Source of the DNA: Lachnospiraceae bacterium
GTDB lineage: Bacteria; Bacillota; Clostridia; Lachnospirales; Lachnospiraceae
DNA: 64,000 nucleotides
Reading direction: 5' to 3'
NCBI GenBank assembly: GCA_910576125.1
Contig: CAJTHM010000001.1
Span: forward strand, 248,001 to 312,000
Part shown: one piece after another, positions 58,780 through 64,000 of the stretch
Layout of the letters: every line of letters starts with the position of its first letter
How positions within the stretch are numbered: position 1 is the first letter of the stretch
Position numbers and translations under genes: made by a program
The notes under the pieces: model-generated
Seen by the model: the letters and a program-made list of their open reading frames with translations, nothing else
Told to the model about the DNA's origin: nothing
Database searches by the model: none

Positions 58780-61530
58780 ATGTCATCCTACACAATACCA
58801 GAGGCCACCGGCGCCTCTATCCGCCCTAAGAACCTGCTGAAGCACAAGTATTTCCCCATCACCGATTTCGGTGCCAGAGAAGACGCAGCCCCGGCCCTGA
58901 ATACCGAGGCTGTCAACAATGCGATTTCCGCAGCCGCAAGGGAGGGCGGCACCGTAGTCGTCCCGAAAGGGACTTTCCATCTTTATACCATCCTTCTCAA
59001 GAGCAATGTCAATCTCTATCTCTCGGAAGGATCCGTGCTGGCCGCCGCAAGGACGGATATCTCCCATTCCTATGAGAAACAGTCCGGAGAGGGAGGCAAT
59101 TACAGAGAACCCGAGGTAAATCTCTACGTCGGGCTGCAGGATCACGGCCATTCCTATTTCTCCAACAGCCTAATCTACGGAGCCGATCTGGAGAATATCA
59201 TGATTTACGGCAAGGGCCTGATTACCGGGGGCCGCTTCGATGAAGAGAGCGGCATCCTGGAGTATGTGCTGCAGGGCGGAGACCCCCAGGAGCCCATATC
59301 CCGGAAGGCGAAAGGCCATCAGGAGGAGTGGTTCGGCAATAAAGGAATCGCTCTGGTCCGTTGTGAGAACGTGGTCCTGGAGGATTTCTCCGTCACCATC
59401 GGCGGTCATTTCGCCATCATTGCCCAGGGATGCGAGAATCTGTATGCGAACCATGTGCTCTTAGATACCATGAGAGACGCCTTTGACATCGACTGCTGCC
59501 AGAATGTGACGGTACGGAATACCATCTGCAACTCGCTGACCGATGACGGCCTGTGCCTGAAAGCTTCTTTCGGAGCCGGTGTCTTTAAGCCTCTGACCAA
59601 TGTCCTGATAGAGGACTGCACCGTATGCGGCTATGACGCGGGCAGTGTCTATGCCGGGGAATATACCAGGGACAAGCTGATTGCCCTGGACCGCTGCGGC
59701 CCCACCGGGCGGGTGAAGTTCGGCACGGAGGCCACCTGCGGCTATCATCTGGTGACCATCAGGCGGGTGAAATTCGACAGGTCCAGAGGCTTCTGTATGG
59801 AATCCGTGGACTGCTCCTCCCTGACAGATGTCATCTTTGAGGACTGCGTCCTGGACAATGTGTCCAGTTCGCCTATTTTCCTGCGGGCCGGCGACAGGGC
59901 CAGGTTCCCCGTGACGGGAAATGTCTCCTCCTCCGCCTACCCGGCCGCGGATACCAATGTACGCCTGGACGACAGGAACTGGGTGCTGCCCAACGAGAGA
60001 GCCTACCACTGCTATCCCGCCAGACGCTACGCCCCTCATTATAACAGAACCAAAACGGTGACCGTGGACGGACATTCCTCCTTTGAAATCGTAGACCCGG
60101 AGAGGCCTGTGACATGCAATCCGGCCAATTACGAAGAGATAGACGGACATTATTATCTCAAGGTCTGGCAGTCCGAAAGCTACGCGCAGAAGAACACTTC
60201 CAGCCGGGGAAGCTCCCGCCAGAATAACAACACCCAGCACCCGGAAGCCCATGGCACCTATGTGGCAGATTTGTCCAGAGAACTGCAGGAGAAAGACCTG
60301 CCCTTATATGCGAATGCCATCGGATGTTCGGCCCTGGCCACAGTGGCCAATGTGCTGATCAGAAATGTGACCATTACCAACGCGGATCCCCGCTATCCTG
60401 TCCTGCTGATGGGATTGACGGATTCTCATATGAAAAATATCGTCCTGGAGAACATCTCGGTAGAGTACAGAGGCGGGCTGACCATGGAACACGCCGTGGA
60501 GCAGCGACAGCTGAACACAGAATGGAAATTCTCCCAGTTCCACACAAAGGAGCGCGTCCAGAACCTGCCCTGGCTGGTGAACAGCTTCTTCTCCAAGGGC
60601 GAAGGGCTCCTGCCCCGGGCGGACTGGGACGCACAGAAAGAATGCTGGAGGGACAATCCCTACAATGTGCCGGAACTTCCGGACGCTTATCCGGAGCCCA
60701 GCAACTGGGGGATACTGCCCGCCTACGGCCTTTTCGCGAAACATGTGGACGGCCTGACCCTGCGCAATATCCGTTTTTCCTGCAAAGTTCCCGACGGCAG
60801 GCATGTCTGTGTCTTCGACGACGTGAAAGATGTCTGTGTGGACGGCCTGGAGGCCTGCTGTGCAAAAGACCTGGCCCCTATCGCCACCGTAACGGACCAC
60901 TACAGACGCCATACCAACGCGGAGAACGTACCGGAGCAGCCCTATTTCACCACCAGTGTCACAGGGCTGGAAATCCACAGGCCATTGCTGCTCTCGGAGG
61001 GCAAAGAGAACTGCCCGCCCAGAGCAGTACATGAGAAAGAAGCCTGCGTCAGGGAAGTGGAAATCACCGCTCCCGCGCCGGGCACCCCCACGGACAGCCT
61101 TTATTCCCTGCCCACAGTGCCCTGTCAGGAGACGGGCTATCATTACGAAGTGGATACCGACAATTATCCGCTGCCCCTGACAGTGTACCGTCCTTATATC
61201 CGCCCGGTTGCCCCTGCGAAGGTTCGGGCGGGAGAGCTCTTCCAGGTAATCCTGAGCGTGGGCAGCCCCGCCAGCGACATCTCGGACGAGGCCTCCACCG
61301 CGGGAATATACAATGAGCTGCTCCGCCCCAACTACAGCGTAAAGGGCATGATTTCCTCCCTTCGGGCATCCTGTGAGAACCTCCCTGAGGGCGCGGAGTT
61401 CGATGCCGGGGCCATGCGGTTCCGGTGGACTCCCACGAAAGAGCAGCAAGGAGAGCATCGCATCGTCTTCGCGGTGGACGACGGCCTGATGCCGGAGAAG
61501 ATGCAGATGAAGCTCACCGTTGAGGCATGA
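58780..61530 (+). CDS. Right-handed beta-helix protein, GH28 (polygalacturonase)-like
   Basis: A 916-residue protein without a signal peptide, so probably cytoplasmic. The N-terminal ITDFGAREDAAPALNTEAVNNAISAAAREGGTVVVPKGTFHLYTILLKSNVNLYLSEGSVL is the typical start of bacterial GH28-type beta helices. A central region has the paired Asp in DAFDIDCCQNVTVRNTICNSLTDDGLCLKAS, matching the GH28 catalytic acid layout. A GHG motif is not clear. A second helix part and a C-terminal Ig-like domain (about 830-916; FRWTPTKEQQGEHRIVFAVDDG) follow. ATG 58780 has AAAGGAG; the frame starts earlier without a site. Likely role: hydrolysis of imported pectin- or rhamnogalacturonan-derived oligosaccharides, not proven. 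Confidence 0.8.
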   Translation: MSSYTIPEATGASIRPKNLLKHKYFPITDFGAREDAAPALNTEAVNNAISAAAREGGTVVVPKGTFHLYTILLKSNVNLYLSEGSVLAAARTDISHSYEKQSGEGGNYREPEVNLYVGLQDHGHSYFSNSLIYGADLENIMIYGKGLITGGRFDEESGILEYVLQGGDPQEPISRKAKGHQEEWFGNKGIALVRCENVVLEDFSVTIGGHFAIIAQGCENLYANHVLLDTMRDAFDIDCCQNVTVRNTICNSLTDDGLCLKASFGAGVFKPLTNVLIEDCTVCGYDAGSVYAGEYTRDKLIALDRCGPTGRVKFGTEATCGYHLVTIRRVKFDRSRGFCMESVDCSSLTDVIFEDCVLDNVSSSPIFLRAGDRARFPVTGNVSSSAYPAADTNVRLDDRNWVLPNERAYHCYPARRYAPHYNRTKTVTVDGHSSFEIVDPERPVTCNPANYEEIDGHYYLKVWQSESYAQKNTSSRGSSRQNNNTQHPEAHGTYVADLSRELQEKDLPLYANAIGCSALATVANVLIRNVTITNADPRYPVLLMGLTDSHMKNIVLENISVEYRGGLTMEHAVEQRQLNTEWKFSQFHTKERVQNLPWLVNSFFSKGEGLLPRADWDAQKECWRDNPYNVPELPDAYPEPSNWGILPAYGLFAKHVDGLTLRNIRFSCKVPDGRHVCVFDDVKDVCVDGLEACCAKDLAPIATVTDHYRRHTNAENVPEQPYFTTSVTGLEIHRPLLLSEGKENCPPRAVHEKEACVREVEITAPAPGTPTDSLYSLPTVPCQETGYHYEVDTDNYPLPLTVYRPYIRPVAPAKVRAGELFQVILSVGSPASDISDEASTAGIYNELLRPNYSVKGMISSLRASCENLPEGAEFDAGAMRFRWTPTKEQQGEHRIVFAVDDGLMPEKMQMKLTVEA

Positions 61531-61543
61531 GGAGGAAGCGATC

Positions 61544-62017
61544 ATGAATACAGTATACCAGACCGATTTTTCCCTGCTTCTGGAACAGCTGGCATCCATA
61601 CAAGCATCCGAGCGGGACACCATCGCCAATCTGGCCAATGCCTCCGCCCTGCTGTACATGAGCTTAAAGGATATCAACTGGGCGGGCTTTTACCTGGTGC
61701 GGGAGGGCCAGCTGGTCCTGGGGCCTTTCCAGGGCAAGCCTGCCTGCATCCGCATCGACTTCGGAAAAGGCGTCTGCGGCAGCGCGGCGGCAGACGGAAC
61801 TACGCTTGTAGTCCCTAACGTGCACGCTTTCGCGGGGCATATCGCCTGCGACGGCGCCTCCAATTCGGAAATCGTCATCCCCATCCACCACGCCGGAAAG
61901 CTGACGGCTGTGCTGGATATCGACAGCCCCCTGTATGAACGATTTACACAGGCTGACAGAGAAGGGCTGGAGCGCTTCTGCGCTGTTCTGGAAAAAGCCT
62001 GTGACTGGCAGATATAA
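61544..62017 (+). CDS. msrC: Free methionine-(R)-sulfoxide reductase (GAF domain)
   Basis: A 157-residue GAF-fold enzyme that reduces free Met-R-sulfoxide. The three functional cysteines are in GKPACIRIDFGKGVCGSAA and HIACDGASNSEIVIPI, matching the E. coli fRMsr (YebR) pattern; VLDIDSPLYERFTQADREGLERF follows. The ATG at 61544 has GAGGAGG at eight bases and overlaps nothing. It starts 13 bases after the beta-helix gene and may be co-transcribed. Confidence 0.92.
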   Translation: MNTVYQTDFSLLLEQLASIQASERDTIANLANASALLYMSLKDINWAGFYLVREGQLVLGPFQGKPACIRIDFGKGVCGSAAADGTTLVVPNVHAFAGHIACDGASNSEIVIPIHHAGKLTAVLDIDSPLYERFTQADREGLERFCAVLEKACDWQI

Positions 62018-62056
62018 GAAAGCCTGATACATCACAACACAGAAATGAGGTTTCAT

Positions 62057-64000
62057 ATGGCAAACGAAGTGACAAAGTGCCCGATGTGCGGCACAAAACT
62101 GAAAATGATAAACGGCAGGATGACCTGCAAGGAATGCGGCTACTATATCAGAGGCAGCGAGGGACAGGACAGTTTCTCGGGAGCGGTGCAGCAGACCTCC
62201 ACAGGAGGCAGCCCATACCCTCAAAGCAGCACCGGCACAGCGGGCAGTACAGGCAGCCAGTACCAGACGACCTCCCGGTCCGCCCCCACAAGGCAGACCG
62301 GCACCATGGGACAGACCAGTACTTCCTGGCGGAACGGCCCCTCCGTTTCCTCCGCCCCCAAACAGCCTGCCGAGCACAATCCCACCGTGGCAATCGTGGT
62401 ATCCATCGTTACCGGCGTCATCTGCCTGATACTGTTCGCGGTCATCGTACTGGCAAAATCCGGCGCTCTCACACATATGCTCCCCGAGAGGGAATCTGCG
62501 GAAAGCGTTGCAAGCGCTTCTTCCAGCCAGCCCCGGAAAGCCTCCGACCAGGCATCGGAAGAGTCCGGCCAGACCACCCGGGGAGATGTCAACTCCTATT
62601 ACAGACTGCCCCAGTCAGACTTTTTCTGTTCTGTGGCCGAATATATCTGGGATAAGCCCTGCGACACCATCACGGACGAGGAGTTCGCCAACCTCACTGC
62701 CATCCAGATCGACCGGGATGAGAAGAGCATCACCTATCAGCTGGGGTACGGCGATACCCTGTCAGCCTCCTATGAATCCGACGAGGGAATGGAACTTTCC
62801 GACCTGTCCTGCTTTACCGGACTGGAGTGGGTCTCCATCGATGCTTCCTTTGAAAAGGGCGATCTGAAAGGGCTGGAGAACCTTTACGGCCTTTATTCGG
62901 AGAACAGTCTCGATGAGATAGCCGACATTGTTCCTTATCCGGAATATATCACGGATTTGGGCGTGGCGGACACTTTCCTGGCCTCAAGTCTAAACGGCCT
63001 GGAGGATTTCCCCAACCTCATGTACTTAAAAGTGGACTATGCGGGATTGACGGATATCTCCGCCCTTACCCAGTCCCCTGACCTGCTTGGCCTGAATCTC
63101 TCAGGCTGCGACCGGCTGACGGACTTCTCCCCGCTGATGTCCATGATCAATCTGGAGGAGCTGACAATCGAGTCCGATCAGCTGAAAAGCATTGATTTCA
63201 TCAAAAACATGCCTGCCCTGAACAGCCTGAGCATAGAGAGCACCCAGGTATCCAACGTTGACGCGCTGGCGGAATGCCCCCAGTTAGAGTATCTGTACCT
63301 GTATCTGGACGGCTCCTATTCCATCACCGACTATTCCGTCATCGGCAATCTGACGCTCCTGAACAAACTGGCCCTGGAGATGAGCGGGAACTATAACGGC
63401 ATCATGCCCTCCTTTGAAAACCTGACGAACCTCCAGTACCTGTCCCTGAAAGGCGCGCGGGATGTGGCTCCCATCAAGGATGCGGTGAACCTGACCTATC
63501 TCTCCCTGGAGGACTGCAGCGGGGATTCCCTGGACGTAATTGCCTCCCTGCAGGAAATCCAGAGCCTTTACATCAATGATTTCTCCTCCTATACCAGCTC
63601 CCTGGAGCCGCTGACCCATCTGCCGAATCTGATGATGCTGGATTTGGAAGATACATCCGTCTTCGGAAACATCGAGGAGATATTCGGCATCCCCACTTTG
63701 CGCTATCTGTATCTGGACGACTGCCAGGTGGGCATGGACTTTGCCAGCCTCCCTTCCAACGAGACGCTGGAAGTCCTGTCCCTGAACGATATCTCCATCC
63801 TTTACGATCCCACCTACAACAATGGGGACAAGGTAAAGCTGTCGGATCACTATGATATGTTCGACTGTTTCCCGAATCTGACAGAGCTGTACATAGAATC
63901 CACGGAAATCGACAGCATCGAGTTCGTGGCGAAACTGCCGAAACTCCAGTACCTGGACATCACGGACAACAATGTCACCAGCTTAAAACCCCTGGAATCT
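62057..64000 (+). CDS. Zinc-ribbon, single-pass membrane, leucine-rich-repeat protein (3' end outside window)
   Basis: The frame is open from the ATG at 62057 (GAGG six bases before) to the window edge, 648 codons. Residues 8-27 are a zinc ribbon (CPMC...CKEC), then a Ser/Thr/Gln-rich linker to about 108, a membrane helix (about 110-133, VAIVVSIVTGVICLILFAVIVLA), a short Ser-rich stretch, and an extracellular region of about 450 residues made of leucine-rich repeats (LEDFPNLMYLKVDYAGLTDISAL; NLTNLQYLSLKGARDVAPI; and many more). The repeats resemble internalin/LRR_4 units. Such proteins could sense or bind outside ligands and pass a signal inward; the zinc ribbon would be cytoplasmic. Function unknown; the C-terminus is not seen. 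Confidence 0.8.
   Translation, partial: MANEVTKCPMCGTKLKMINGRMTCKECGYYIRGSEGQDSFSGAVQQTSTGGSPYPQSSTGTAGSTGSQYQTTSRSAPTRQTGTMGQTSTSWRNGPSVSSAPKQPAEHNPTVAIVVSIVTGVICLILFAVIVLAKSGALTHMLPERESAESVASASSSQPRKASDQASEESGQTTRGDVNSYYRLPQSDFFCSVAEYIWDKPCDTITDEEFANLTAIQIDRDEKSITYQLGYGDTLSASYESDEGMELSDLSCFTGLEWVSIDASFEKGDLKGLENLYGLYSENSLDEIADIVPYPEYITDLGVADTFLASSLNGLEDFPNLMYLKVDYAGLTDISALTQSPDLLGLNLSGCDRLTDFSPLMSMINLEELTIESDQLKSIDFIKNMPALNSLSIESTQVSNVDALAECPQLEYLYLYLDGSYSITDYSVIGNLTLLNKLALEMSGNYNGIMPSFENLTNLQYLSLKGARDVAPIKDAVNLTYLSLEDCSGDSLDVIASLQEIQSLYINDFSSYTSSLEPLTHLPNLMMLDLEDTSVFGNIEEIFGIPTLRYLYLDDCQVGMDFASLPSNETLEVLSLNDISILYDPTYNNGDKVKLSDHYDMFDCFPNLTELYIESTEIDSIEFVAKLPKLQYLDITDNNVTSLKPLES

Overview
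The window reads as chromosomal DNA of a Gram-positive anaerobe of the class Clostridia, most likely the family Lachnospiraceae. This rests on the canonical Firmicutes S10-spc-alpha gene order with adk, map, a KOW protein and infA inside it, a four-cysteine S14, zinc-binding adenylate kinase, FabK as the only enoyl-ACP reductase, an EcfA1-A2-T cassette followed by truA, and a TlpA / CXXC-peptide / ferredoxin-type trio. No rRNA or tRNA gene and no CRISPR array was seen.

Layout. 1-5.5 kb: the 3' end of a membrane protein gene, then a minus-strand operon of an FtsX-type permease, its ATPase and an OmpR-type two-component system. 5.5-7.9 kb: a scarred region where a frameshifted GmrSD-like (DUF262/DUF1524) restriction-gene remnant abuts an M23 peptidase gene that has lost its catalytic domain. 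8-12.3 kb: a ribosome hibernation factor, a DnaA-box cluster, an SH3/NlpC-P60 wall hydrolase, thioredoxin reductase and an SDR reductase. 12.3-17.8 kb: small and large proteins of unknown role (TPR-DUF4037-DUF4125), a PAP2 phosphatase and the redox trio. 17.9-22.6 kb: rplM-rpsI and the truA/ECF transporter operon. 22.6-25.4 kb: palindromic tandem repeats, a VanY-like peptidase and a MATE exporter. 25.4-43.0 kb: the complete S10-spc-alpha operon from rpsJ to rplQ on the minus strand. 43-50 kb: a methyltransferase, an acyltransferase, a KdpDE-like two-component pair, an ECF sigma/anti-sigma pair and cardiolipin synthase. 50.2-58.5 kb: a type II fatty-acid synthesis operon with its MarR/FabT-type regulator, a fused AccD-AccA gene, and no accB or accC. 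58.7-64 kb: a beta-helix GH28-like enzyme, free-methionine-sulfoxide reductase and a truncated zinc-ribbon/LRR membrane protein.

The most unusual content is non-coding. At least three intergenic spaces of the ribosomal operon (rpsK-rpsD, rpmJ-rpsM, rpsH-rplF), and in variant form a fourth (rpoA-rplQ), carry the same RNA architecture: a closing stem around a hairpin with a conserved CAAAGGACGCC core, followed by a second long hairpin. The stem sequences differ between copies while pairing is kept. Separately, a roughly 100-bp element with imperfect inverted ends occurs twice in full and once as a half. A TATAAT-containing palindrome occurs as three 39-bp tandem units before the VanY-like gene and once before the GH28-like gene. 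Three FabT-like palindromes spaced exactly 16 bp apart sit just downstream of a strong promoter ahead of acpP. Promoters with near-consensus hexamers were found for most operons.

All functional calls come from reading motifs by eye; no database search was run.
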